A stretch of 40,530 nucleotides of DNA from an uncultured Muribaculaceae bacterium (GTDB lineage: Bacteria; Bacteroidota; Bacteroidia; Bacteroidales; Muribaculaceae): positions 1 through 40,530 of the forward strand of contig CANRPJ010000027.1 of the NCBI GenBank assembly GCA_947632485.1, in the 5' to 3' direction. The notes beneath the pieces are model-generated. The model saw nothing but the letters and a program-made list of their open reading frames with translations, was not told the origin of the DNA and ran no database searches. Made by a program: the position numbers and the translations under genes. The first letter of the stretch is position 1. Each line of letters starts with the position of its first letter. Shown piece after piece: positions 14,803 to 21,766 of this stretch.

Positions 14803-17658
14803 TCAATACCATCTTATTCCGTTGGTAGTCGAGCTGCGCTTATCCCATTTCAGATCCTGGAGAAGCGACGACTTTACAGCTATGTGGAAATTATAGCTCT
14901 TATACGGCCCAACGGGCACAAATGAGGCCGTCATGGTGAAGCAGTGGATATCGCGGCTCACTGAGCAGTTCATATAGGCTATCTTGTGAGCATCGAAATT
15001 ATAGCTTGAAGACAAGCTGAAATTCCAGCCTTTGGCCGGACGGATATTACCGGAGAACGACAGATTCTGAGTCCACTTACCCTTATAGTCCATTCTGTCG
15101 TAATCAAAAGCGCCGTAGCCGTAGTTCACGGAATAATTCACCGTCAGGCTCCAGGGCACCTCCCATTTCTCATAGCCGTCGGCATCAGATTCGGTGTTAT
15201 CCTGCCCCCTGCGCTTCTCCCTGCGCCTCTTGGCTGCCGCCGCAAAGTCCTCATCATCTGCCCATTCATCAACATTTTCATTTTCTACTCCCGACCAATT
15301 CTCGCCCTCCTCACGCCCGCGGTCTTCATTCTCGTTGTTTTGTTTTCTCTTGAAGGTGGAGTTGTTGAAGGTATAGGAGAAAGATGTGCCCGTGCTCGAG
15401 AGCTTCGGCAGTTTGCCATGAGCCATGCGGAGCTTGTTGATATGCACGGGACTGCCGCTTGCGCTTAGGCCGTAAAGGTAGGGATCCCACGTGGCATTGA
15501 GGCTCAGATTGAAATTCTTCACGAGGCGCAGCAGTATCGAGGTTTTGATATTACTCCAGTTGAGCGAATCGGCCGCGAAATTGTAGCTCTGCGAAATGCT
15601 GAGGTTCTCGATCAGGGATATTTTCTTCACTCCGGTAGAATCGGCATCGCTCTTCACCTTCATCTCCACATTGTTGGAGAGATTGACCGACACCACTCCT
15701 GATTTGCCTGCCGAAGGAGCGCCGTAGAGGCCATGCTGGAAATATGAGTAGCGGCGCTGCTGGGTCACACCCTGCGCATCTACATAATTGTATTGCCCGA
15801 AGATGCCCCAGCCCGGAGCCCCGAAATCGGGCGATGCAGAGAAAGATACCGTAGGGGTGAGCACATGGCGGATCATCTGCACCTTATCGCCGAGAAACTT
15901 CATCGGCTTGTAGAAGCCATAAAGCTTTGTATCAAGCGATATGGAAGCGGAGAAGTCGAAGATGTTGTAGAAGCCGTAGGTGGTATCCGTCACCTCCCGC
16001 GATGCCTGGGTATCCCATTGACGCCGGATCTTGGTGGTATACATACGGTCGTTGATATTGATCGAAGGAGAGATATTGATGTATTTGAAAAGGCTGAACG
16101 TGGCGGAAATCGGAATATTATGCTTCATGCCGTTGCGCCAGTCCTTGATCAGGCTCTTCTTGAAGAATACATTCTGCTGGGCCGTAAGGGAGTTCTGAAA
16201 CTGACCGCTATAGCTCATCTTGATCTTCTCATACCAGCGCTCGCCTCCTACTGCCTTCTTGCGCTTGAAGGGAGCCGTCTGCGACATCGTGACAGTAAGG
16301 TTCGGGAACGATACGGCAAGCGTGGAGTCCTGCGTGCGCTGAGCGATATTGGCAGTAGTGGAGAGGCTCCACTTCGAGCCGGGGAAGCGATAGGTCATGT
16401 TGACCGTAGAACTCTTGGTATTCTCCGTAAAGGCTGAAGAATAGTAGCTGTTCAGGTCGCTTCGCGTATAGCCGGAGGTAGTGAAATTTACCGATGCCGA
16501 GAAGGTCATGTTGGGATTAGCCTTCGTATCCTGCGAATGGCTCCACATGATCCTGAAGTTGGTGCCTTTGCTATAGTCGGGCGAGCCCTTGTCGCCGGTA
16601 ATGGTGGTCAGATAACTGAAATCGAAGCTTCCGCGATACCGGTAGCGCTTCACGTAGGAACTCCTTCCGTTGATACCCCACGACCCTTTGGTATAGATCT
16701 CACCGCGGATAGCTAAATCTACATAATCATTGATGGCAAAATAGTAGCCGCCATCGCGGAGATAGAAACCACGGTTATAGTCTTCTCCAAACGACGGGAA
16801 GATGATACCGCTCGAATAATCCTTTGAAAATGGGAAATAACCGAAAGGAAGCGCTATCGGAAGCGGCACGTCGGCAAGCACCATATAGGCCGGACCGGTC
16901 ACTATATTTTTCTTGGGTATCACCTTGCCTTTAGTAATCTGAAAATAGAAATGGGGGTGCTCGTGATCATCGCAGGTTGTGTAGCGGCCGTCCTGCACGA
17001 AGTAGGTGCCGTCTTCCATCTTCTTTGTGCGCCCACCAACCAGGTAACCTTCACCCTGTGAGGTCACTACATCTGTGATATATCCGCGCTCGGTCTTGAA
17101 GTTATACTTCATCGACTTCGACTCATACTCGCCGCTCTTATCGCTGAACACCGGATAGCCATCTACATTTCCTGCCGAATCGGTCACTCCTACGGCATAT
17201 ACCGTAGCGCTATCGAGATCCATGCGGATCTCTCCGGCGTTCAGGTTCATCTCGCCATAGGTCACCGTGCCGTCGCCATACATATATGCCTGATTCTGAC
17301 CCACGAGCACCAGCGAATCGGTAGCCTTGAAATCTACCGCGTTTTCAATGTCTACTTTTCTGCGGTCAATGCGGCCGAGCCGGGTGCGACTCGAGGTGTC
17401 GGGCGTAAGACGCTCACGGTTAGCCATTATCGAGCGGGCGGTGCTCAGGCTATCGGTTGTATCAGCCGGCTCTACGGGCATAGGTGCCGATTCCGGCATC
17501 CGCCTTATGCTGTCGGCGGTATCGGGCCTTACGCGGGGGGCCACAACCGTATCAGCAGACTGAGGCACGGAGAGCTGCACACTCCCCGACCTATCGGCAT
17601 GGGCACAGACCACGCCAAGAGCCGCTATGGCCGCTATATATAGTAATATCTGCCTCAA
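14803..17658 (-). CDS. lptD: LPS-assembly outer membrane protein LptD (OstA family)
   Basis: A 951-residue outer-membrane protein that inserts lipopolysaccharide into the outer leaflet. A signal peptide (MRQILLYIAAIAALGVVCAHA) leads into a Pro/Thr/Asp-rich linker. An OstA-like beta-jellyroll follows, with NQAYMYGDGTVTYGEMNLNA and YVVQ-type repeats near GTYFVQDGRYTTCDDHEHPH. The rest is a large beta-barrel with alternating aromatic strands, ending GIRWY, a typical aromatic outer-membrane terminus. An acidic Glu/Asp/Arg-rich insert lies at about residues 770-820. The start codon is TTG; no ATG lies between it and the upstream in-frame stop, and the signal peptide fits this start. Bacteroidetes LptD is longer than the E. 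coli protein, as here. Confidence 0.88.
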   Translation of the reverse strand: MRQILLYIAAIAALGVVCAHADRSGSVQLSVPQSADTVVAPRVRPDTADSIRRMPESAPMPVEPADTTDSLSTARSIMANRERLTPDTSSRTRLGRIDRRKVDIENAVDFKATDSLVLVGQNQAYMYGDGTVTYGEMNLNAGEIRMDLDSATVYAVGVTDSAGNVDGYPVFSDKSGEYESKSMKYNFKTERGYITDVVTSQGEGYLVGGRTKKMEDGTYFVQDGRYTTCDDHEHPHFYFQITKGKVIPKKNIVTGPAYMVLADVPLPIALPFGYFPFSKDYSSGIIFPSFGEDYNRGFYLRDGGYYFAINDYVDLAIRGEIYTKGSWGINGRSSYVKRYRYRGSFDFSYLTTITGDKGSPDYSKGTNFRIMWSHSQDTKANPNMTFSASVNFTTSGYTRSDLNSYYSSAFTENTKSSTVNMTYRFPGSKWSLSTTANIAQRTQDSTLAVSFPNLTVTMSQTAPFKRKKAVGGERWYEKIKMSYSGQFQNSLTAQQNVFFKKSLIKDWRNGMKHNIPISATFSLFKYINISPSININDRMYTTKIRRQWDTQASREVTDTTYGFYNIFDFSASISLDTKLYGFYKPMKFLGDKVQMIRHVLTPTVSFSASPDFGAPGWGIFGQYNYVDAQGVTQQRRYSYFQHGLYGAPSAGKSGVVSVNLSNNVEMKVKSDADSTGVKKISLIENLSISQSYNFAADSLNWSNIKTSILLRLVKNFNLSLNATWDPYLYGLSASGSPVHINKLRMAHGKLPKLSSTGTSFSYTFNNSTFKRKQNNENEDRGREEGENWSGVENENVDEWADDEDFAAAAKRRREKRRGQDNTESDADGYEKWEVPWSLTVNYSVNYGYGAFDYDRMDYKGKWTQNLSFSGNIRPAKGWNFSLSSSYNFDAHKIAYMNCSVSRDIHCFTMTASFVPVGPYKSYNFHIAVKSSLLQDLKWDKRSSTTNGIRWY

Positions 17659-17686
17659 ATCGTCGCGCTGATGCGGTTACAATCTG

Positions 17687-17694
17687 CAAATTTA
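17687..17694 (-). promoter_or_regulatory. -7 promoter box of lptD
   Basis: The minus strand reads TAAATTTG, matching TAnnTTTG. A TTTG-like -33 element overlaps the terminator at about 17718-17721, spacing 23. Transcription would start near 17680, about 22 bases before the TTG start. Confidence 0.55.
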
Positions 17695-17721
17695 GGCAAA
17701 AGTGTGGTAAATCATGGCAAA

Positions 17722-17745
17722 AAGGCGCCCAATTCGGAGCGCCTT
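17722..17745. terminator. Bidirectional intrinsic terminator after the HD-domain gene
   Basis: AAGGCGC (17722-17728) pairs with GCGCCTT (17739-17745) around a 10-base loop. It is flanked by a T-run on the plus-strand side and by As on the other, so it works in either direction. It ends the ilvE-HD transcript just before the lptD promoter. Confidence 0.75.
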
Positions 17746-17773
17746 AATTTTTTTTACAATTTACAGACCTGCC

Positions 17774-18316
17774 TCAGCCGAAGCGACTGTGCATTTCATC
17801 GAAGCGGGCAAGACTCTCCTCACCGAACTTCGCCATTGAGCGCCTTACCTCGTAGAGCGTCTTCTCCCGCGCGGGATCTCCCGATTTTGAAAAGAACTTA
17901 TCGGCGTAGCATATCAGCTTCTCCTCTTCGGTCACAGGGAGCATATCGCGATGAGGCAGCGGAAGCCCTTGCCTCTCTATGTCGGCAAGGCTCAGGCCGG
18001 CACCGGTGTGACGCTCGCATACGAGCGCATGGCGCGGCAGACCGCACTCCTCAAGAAGTCGGCGTCCTTCTGTGCCATGGCAGATGTAAGGCAGCCGGCC
18101 GCTACAGAAAATACCGGGAGCGTGGCAACGGAACACCCCTATGTCGTGAAGCAAAGCCGCTTCCCTTACAAACTCTCCGTCGACCTTCAGGCCGCGGCGC
18201 GCTATGCAGTCGGCTGCCTTGGCCGCCACCTTCTCTGAGTGGAGCCAAAGCAGCCGAAACAGATCGGAATTTTCGTCGTAGTGCTTCAGTAGCACTGCGC
18301 GTGCGTCTACGCTCAA
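17774..18316 (-). CDS. HD-domain phosphohydrolase
   Basis: This 180-residue cytoplasmic protein has a single HD domain. Metal ligands are visible at LWLHSEKVA (His26), LLHDIG (His57, Asp58) and the following His-rich part (ICHGTEGRRLLEECGL, then VCERHTGAG). It matches the small HDIG-type hydrolases annotated as putative phosphohydrolases; some members act on nucleotides, but the substrate here is not known. The ATG overlaps the ilvE stop (ATGA at 18313-18316), so translation is probably coupled to ilvE. A clear terminator follows the stop. Confidence 0.82.
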   Translation of the reverse strand: MSVDARAVLLKHYDENSDLFRLLWLHSEKVAAKAADCIARRGLKVDGEFVREAALLHDIGVFRCHAPGIFCSGRLPYICHGTEGRRLLEECGLPRHALVCERHTGAGLSLADIERQGLPLPHRDMLPVTEEEKLICYADKFFSKSGDPAREKTLYEVRRSMAKFGEESLARFDEMHSRFG

Positions 18317-19350
18317 TCCTCTTCAAGAATTTCGCACCAGCCGTGCTCGTCAGGCTCCTCGCCCCACTGGATGCCGCGCAACTTATTGTAGAGCGCAGTT
18401 GTGACAGGGCCCGGTTCGCCGGTGGTGGTATATACGTATTTAGCACCCGTATCGAGGTCATCGATCTCAGCTATGGGCGAGCATACGGCAGCCGTGCCGC
18501 AGGCGGAAGCCTCTTCAAACGTAGAGAGCTCCTCTACCGGAATGTGGCGTTGCTCCACTTTCAACCCCATATCCTCGGCCAGCTGACGCAGACTCAGGTT
18601 GGTGATTGAAGGCAGAATCGAAGGACTCGCCGGGGTTACGTAAGTACCGTCCTTCACGCCGAAGAAGTTGGCTGCGCCACACTCATCTACATATTTCTTC
18701 TCCTTGGGATCAAGATAAAGCAGACTGGCATAGCCGAGGTCGTGAGCTTTCTCACCGGCCACAAGACTCGCACCATAGTTGCCGCCTACCTTTATAGAAC
18801 CGGTGCCTTTCGGAGCCACACGGTCATAGTCGCGGCTGATGCATACGCGCATCGGCTTGAAACCGGTCTTGAAGTAAGGGCCTACGGGAGTTACGAGCAT
18901 AATCACCATATACTCCGTGGCGGGCTTCACGCCTACGCGGGCCGTGATGCCGATTTCAAGCGGACGGATATAAAGCGAAGCACCGGTGCCGTAAGGAGGC
19001 ACGAAACGCAGGTTCAGCTTCACCACCTTGCGCACCATCTCGCAGAAGAGCTCAACAGGCATAGGCTGCATCATGGTGCCCTCGGCGCTGCGGATAAAGC
19101 GCTTGGCATTTTCCTCCATACGGAATATGCGCACCTTGCCGTCTTTTCCGCGGTAAGCCTTCAGGCCCTCGAAAGATTCCTGACCGTAATGAAGACACGT
19201 TGCGGCGATGCTAAGGTTCACCTCGGGTGAGTCAGACACCTCGATGGGACCCCAGGCGCCGTCGCGGTAGGTGCAGCGCACATTGTAGTCTGTCGGCATA
19301 TAGCTGAACGTAAGATCTTCCCAGTTCAGATCCGGCTGATTTTTTTCCAT
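18313..19350 (-). CDS. ilvE: Branched-chain amino acid aminotransferase
   Basis: A 345-residue class IV PLP-dependent aminotransferase of the longer IlvE/BCAT type, which makes the last step of leucine, isoleucine and valine synthesis. Motifs include HYGQESFEGLKAYRGKDGKV near the N-terminus, the PLP-lysine loop GTGSIKVGGNYGASL (Lys187), YVDECGAANFFGVKDG, and the late glycine-rich stretch ACGTAAVCSPI. Length and motifs are complete. The gene lies 36 bases downstream of the orphan C-terminal-domain gene, and the HD-domain gene overlaps its stop. No attenuator-like leader is visible. Confidence 0.93.
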   Translation of the reverse strand: MEKNQPDLNWEDLTFSYMPTDYNVRCTYRDGAWGPIEVSDSPEVNLSIAATCLHYGQESFEGLKAYRGKDGKVRIFRMEENAKRFIRSAEGTMMQPMPVELFCEMVRKVVKLNLRFVPPYGTGASLYIRPLEIGITARVGVKPATEYMVIMLVTPVGPYFKTGFKPMRVCISRDYDRVAPKGTGSIKVGGNYGASLVAGEKAHDLGYASLLYLDPKEKKYVDECGAANFFGVKDGTYVTPASPSILPSITNLSLRQLAEDMGLKVEQRHIPVEELSTFEEASACGTAAVCSPIAEIDDLDTGAKYVYTTTGEPGPVTTALYNKLRGIQWGEEPDEHGWCEILEED

Positions 19351-19386
19351 GGGTTATATCAATTTTTAGGTTTTTCTGTTTCTCAT

Positions 19387-19719
19387 TTATAAAGCTACTT
19401 TTCCTGTAAGCCGTCCTACTCTCACGATATATACTCCCCGCGAGGGCATCTCAAGCTGCGATGTGCCGGCAGCCACCTTATGCCTCGACACCAGCTGCCC
19501 GAGAATAGTATAGACCTCTACCCCTACCGGCTTTGAGGTCTTCACCACTATGGCACCCTTACCGGCAAACACCTCAGTATCCGCATCTTTCACCACGCTA
19601 CGGGTCTTCTCCGAATACTGTCTGACAGGCCGCCACCCTTCGCTTTGAGCCACACCGGCCGCCACCGGAACAGTCATTCCGGCAATCGCGGTAAGGAGGG
19701 CTATAAGGCGCGCTTTCAT
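19387..19719 (-). CDS. Small secreted protein consisting mainly of a T9SS-type C-terminal domain
   Basis: The protein is 110 residues from the ATG at 19717-19719 (a TTG two codons upstream is less likely). A signal peptide (MKARLIALLTAIAGMTVPVA) is followed by about 30 polar residues. The rest (about 45-110) matches the pattern of type A T9SS sorting domains: VEVYTILGQLV, then MPSRGVYIVRVG and a basic KVAL end. T9SS domains normally sit at the end of large secreted proteins, so a carrier with almost no cargo is odd; it may be a remnant, an adaptor, or a small surface protein. Its place before ilvE is probably incidental. Confidence 0.7.
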   Translation of the reverse strand: MKARLIALLTAIAGMTVPVAAGVAQSEGWRPVRQYSEKTRSVVKDADTEVFAGKGAIVVKTSKPVGVEVYTILGQLVSRHKVAAGTSQLEMPSRGVYIVRVGRLTGKVAL

Positions 19720-19792
19720 CTGCAAAGGCTTTATCAGGCGAAATTACAAAAAAATCCCTCAAGTCACAGCAACGACTCCTCACCGCATAAGA

Positions 19793-19822
19793 AAAAAAGC
19801 GCGGAAATTCCGCGCTTTTTTA
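19793..19822. terminator. Bidirectional intrinsic terminator
   Basis: A-run, AGCGCGGAA, a one-base centre, TTCCGCGCT and T-run form a nearly perfect hairpin. It sits 34 bases beyond the stop of the minus-strand gene at 19856-20548 and separates it from the gene to its left. Confidence 0.85.
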
Positions 19823-19855
19823 ATATTGCCAGATTTCTGAAAAGGTTACCAAACC

Positions 19856-20548
19856 TTATTTTCCGTCGGTTGCAGGGTCGTAGGTGGTTTCGTCGTAGAC
19901 GAGCTCAAACCCGGGGAGGCCATCGGCTATAAGACGGTTCATTGTCTTGTCGAAAACATCATCTGTATGATATATGTCTCCCCAATAAACTCCATATTTC
20001 TCCTTATCTTCCGGAAACAGCTCCCCGGCGATTCTCCAGAACTCCACTGTCTCTATAGCATAAGATTGAGTCACTCTGGCTTCCCGTATCACCGTATACC
20101 CATAATTACCCGGCCGATTAGCTTTGTCGAGGTCATCGGAAGTTTTATAATCAGCGTACTTAAGTGTCAGAAACACATGCTCCGGAGAGTAGTACTTACC
20201 GGAATAAAAGCCTTCGTCCAATTTTCGTACCGGCGATTTTCCATCTTCGCGGTTATCAGGAATGCCGATAATCTTTCCAGATATTTTTCGTTCGCCATTT
20301 TTGCCAAGTACAACATCACTAAACAATACAGCAACATTATCCGAATAATCACCGCTAAGACGATAAATTACGTAAGAAAATGCAGTACCATAACCGCCAC
20401 TAACTTCTCCTGAAGATATCTCTACCTCAGGCTCTTCCTCAGCGCTTTTACTGCACTCCGTAACGATAAGGAGCGCTGTCAGAGCAAAAATAAAGCGAAC
20501 AGCTATTCTTTTCAACAAAGCTTTTCTATCCATTTGTATTATTTTCAT
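19856..20548 (-). CDS. Unknown secreted or lipid-anchored protein
   Basis: I do not recognise this 230-residue protein. It has a basic start (MDRKALLKRIAVRF from the second ATG, or five residues more from the first), a hydrophobic stretch, and then TECSKSAEEEPEVE. The Cys position resembles a lipobox, but Glu at -1 is unusual. The mature part is soluble, rich in Tyr, Asp and Glu, with alternating strand-like segments (GGYGTAFSYVIYRLSGDYSD, SYAIETVEFWRIAGELF). The ATG follows the stop of the decayed reading frame by 10 bases with an AAGGAT sequence between, so it was probably the second gene of a small operon. Confidence 0.62.
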   Translation of the reverse strand: MKIIQMDRKALLKRIAVRFIFALTALLIVTECSKSAEEEPEVEISSGEVSGGYGTAFSYVIYRLSGDYSDNVAVLFSDVVLGKNGERKISGKIIGIPDNREDGKSPVRKLDEGFYSGKYYSPEHVFLTLKYADYKTSDDLDKANRPGNYGYTVIREARVTQSYAIETVEFWRIAGELFPEDKEKYGVYWGDIYHTDDVFDKTMNRLIADGLPGFELVYDETTYDPATDGK

Positions 20549-20558
20549 ATCCTTATAA

Positions 20559-20750
20559 TTATTTTGTGATATTGAAATAATACGGATTTACCGTATAATT
20601 ATATTTATGCTCCACACCATCGCATTTGAAAACCTTCAGGTCAAAATATCCAGGTGCTGTTGTATATCCATACCCCCATGAATATGATGCTGGTCTGCAA
20701 TACCTATATCATCTTCTCTGGCAAAGGTGAATTTTTCATCGATATTTTTT
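20559..20750 (-). pseudogene. Decayed 3' end of a small protein gene (frameshifted remnant)
   Basis: On the minus strand, codons ending at the TAA at 20559-20561 encode RYCRPASYSWGYGY, then TTAPGYFDLKVFKCDG and VEHKYNYTVNPYYFNITK, a protein-like sequence. This frame is closed by TGA at 20709-20711 and has no usable start. Just upstream, another frame reads NIDEKFTFAREDDI, which joins naturally if one base is gained or lost near 20705. The whole looks like the end of a small gene that has lost its start and frame. The gene at 19856-20548 begins 10 bases later. Function unknown. Confidence 0.5.
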
Positions 20751-20872
20751 AGTTAGGTTTGTTTTCGGGCGCAATTTAGTAAACTTTTCTTAATCTGCAA
20801 AGAGAGGATAAGAAAAATTTTCCTAAATTTCACAGATAGGGTAACTATTAGGGTTAACTGCTCGTAATCAGA

Positions 20873-20950
20873 CACCCACGCTGTGGGTTTATTATGATGG
20901 GCGGTGTCGTACCGCGGGTTCGCACCCGCGGTTACCGTCAGACGCCCATT
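20873..20950. repeat. Direct repeat copy A with hairpin
   Basis: Begins CACCCACGCTGTGGG (a small hairpin) and contains ACCGCGGGT/ACCCGCGGT (20911-20919/20924-20932), a perfect 9-bp stem with loop TCGC, ending near CGCCCAT. Copy B at 21616-21691 has the same order of parts. Confidence 0.75.
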
Positions 20951-21292
20951 CCATGTGCTTTTTCTTAAAAAGGGGTGATGAGGGGACGCGGAGGAAGGAG
21001 GCTTGACGGCCTTGACACGAAAATAACCTTATATAGCTGAGTATCTGTCATAAACATCAAAATTCGTGTCAAGGTAACAGCTATCTTTATCCCGCAATCC
21101 CTACGGTCGTACGGGGAAATCATACACTCGTACCTCCGGCACTCTGATGTCAGGGTCTTTGCAGTCCGGACACTCGCTACCGCTTCACGGTCGCTCATGC
21201 CCGGTTTCCCTATACCCTCGCGCCTCGCGGCGCTTTTTATTGCAATAGTCCTTTGCATTTACTTGTCGCGAAGCGACGAGGCTATCCAGCAA

Positions 21293-21328
21293 CCCCCGAT
21301 GTAGCGCCTCCAGGGCGCAAGTCGGGGG
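21293..21328. repeat. REP-like hairpin, copy 1
   Basis: The outer stem CCCCCGA/TCGGGGG encloses an internal loop and the inner stem GCGCC/GGCGC around a short loop. The inner part is the reverse complement of that in copy 2 at 21423-21458. Confidence 0.75.
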
Positions 21329-21349
21329 ACGAAGCAAGTACCTATTATA

Positions 21350-21401
21350 TGAGTCGCGGAGCGATGAGGCTATGATTACGACATCGTCGCTCCGCGACTC
21401 A
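21350..21401. repeat. Perfect 15-bp inverted repeat
   Basis: TGAGTCGCGGAGCGA (21350-21364) and TCGCTCCGCGACTCA (21387-21401) are exact reverse complements separated by 22 bases. Each arm is itself a small palindrome (TCGC-GGA-GCGA). The left arm plus GAGGCTAT recurs at 21264-21284 with two or three changes. Confidence 0.8.
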
Positions 21402-21422
21402 GGGTGAGAGGGACCCTCTCGT

Positions 21423-21458
21423 CCCCGGGCTTGCGCCTCATCGGCGCTACACCCGGGG
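21423..21458. repeat. REP-like hairpin, copy 2 (inverted relative to copy 1)
   Basis: The outer stem CCCCGGG/CCCGGGG encloses CTTGCGCC and GGCGCTACA, which are the reverse complement of the inner parts of copy 1. The outer stem differs from copy 1 yet still pairs fully. Confidence 0.75.
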
Positions 21459-21615
21459 TTACTGGATAGCATCGCACCTGTCGGTGCTCAATGAATGTCG
21501 TTAACATGGGTCTTGTCGATGCGATGTGGGTGGGAATCAGAAGACTAAGCACGAGCCACCCGGAGGAGGGAATATTAGTTTCGGAGGGGTGGCTGGTGTC
21601 ATGTAGTGTATGAGG

Positions 21616-21691
21616 CACCCACGCTGTGAGTTTTTATGAAGGAGGCGCTGTGCCGTGGGTTAGTACCCGCGGTTATCGCCAGCATGGGCAT
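21616..21691. repeat. Direct repeat copy B with hairpin
   Basis: Begins CACCCACGCTGTGAG and contains CCGTGGGT (21653-21660) and ACCCGCGG (21665-21672). Relative to copy A the stem has a G-to-T type change that leaves a G:U pair in RNA. The rest aligns with copy A with small gaps. Confidence 0.7.
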
Positions 21692-21706
21692 GGAGAGAGG
21701 GCGAAA

Positions 21707-21735
21707 AAATACCGCCTCCCGGGAGGGGAAGCGGC
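21707..21735 (-). terminator. Terminator of rpsA
   Basis: On the minus strand a hairpin (CCGC outer pairs, CTCCC/GGGAG inner stem) is followed by a run of six Ts. It lies 32 bases beyond the rpsA stop. Confidence 0.65.
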
Positions 21736-21766
21736 AAATTATTGATTTTGGAAAGCGGAGGGGCGA

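Larger units (their letters stand above)
20762..21706. repeat. Gene-free palindromic repeat island
   Basis: About 0.95 kb without a credible gene, between the decayed fragment and rpsA. From 20873 to 21691 it is a mosaic of hairpins: two related direct repeats at its ends, two REP-like hairpins in opposite orientation (21293-21328 and 21423-21458), a perfect 15-bp inverted repeat (21350-21364/21387-21401), a 12-bp inverted repeat (21010-21021/21063-21074), and repeats of the GTCGCGNAGCGA type. Short reading frames here run through the palindromes in several directions and carry no protein-like signature. It resembles the REP/BIME clusters spread by RAYT transposases in other bacteria, but no transposase gene is present. 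Confidence 0.75.

Noticed and set aside
20911..20932. tRNA-like arm (GGGTTCGCACCC)
   Set aside because: The surrounding bases do not form acceptor, D or anticodon arms; it is the hairpin of repeat copy A.
20965..21618. Three overlapping open frames of 80-97 codons in the repeat island
   Set aside because: They read through palindromes, have no protein-like pattern, and overlap each other; they are by-products of GC-rich repeats.
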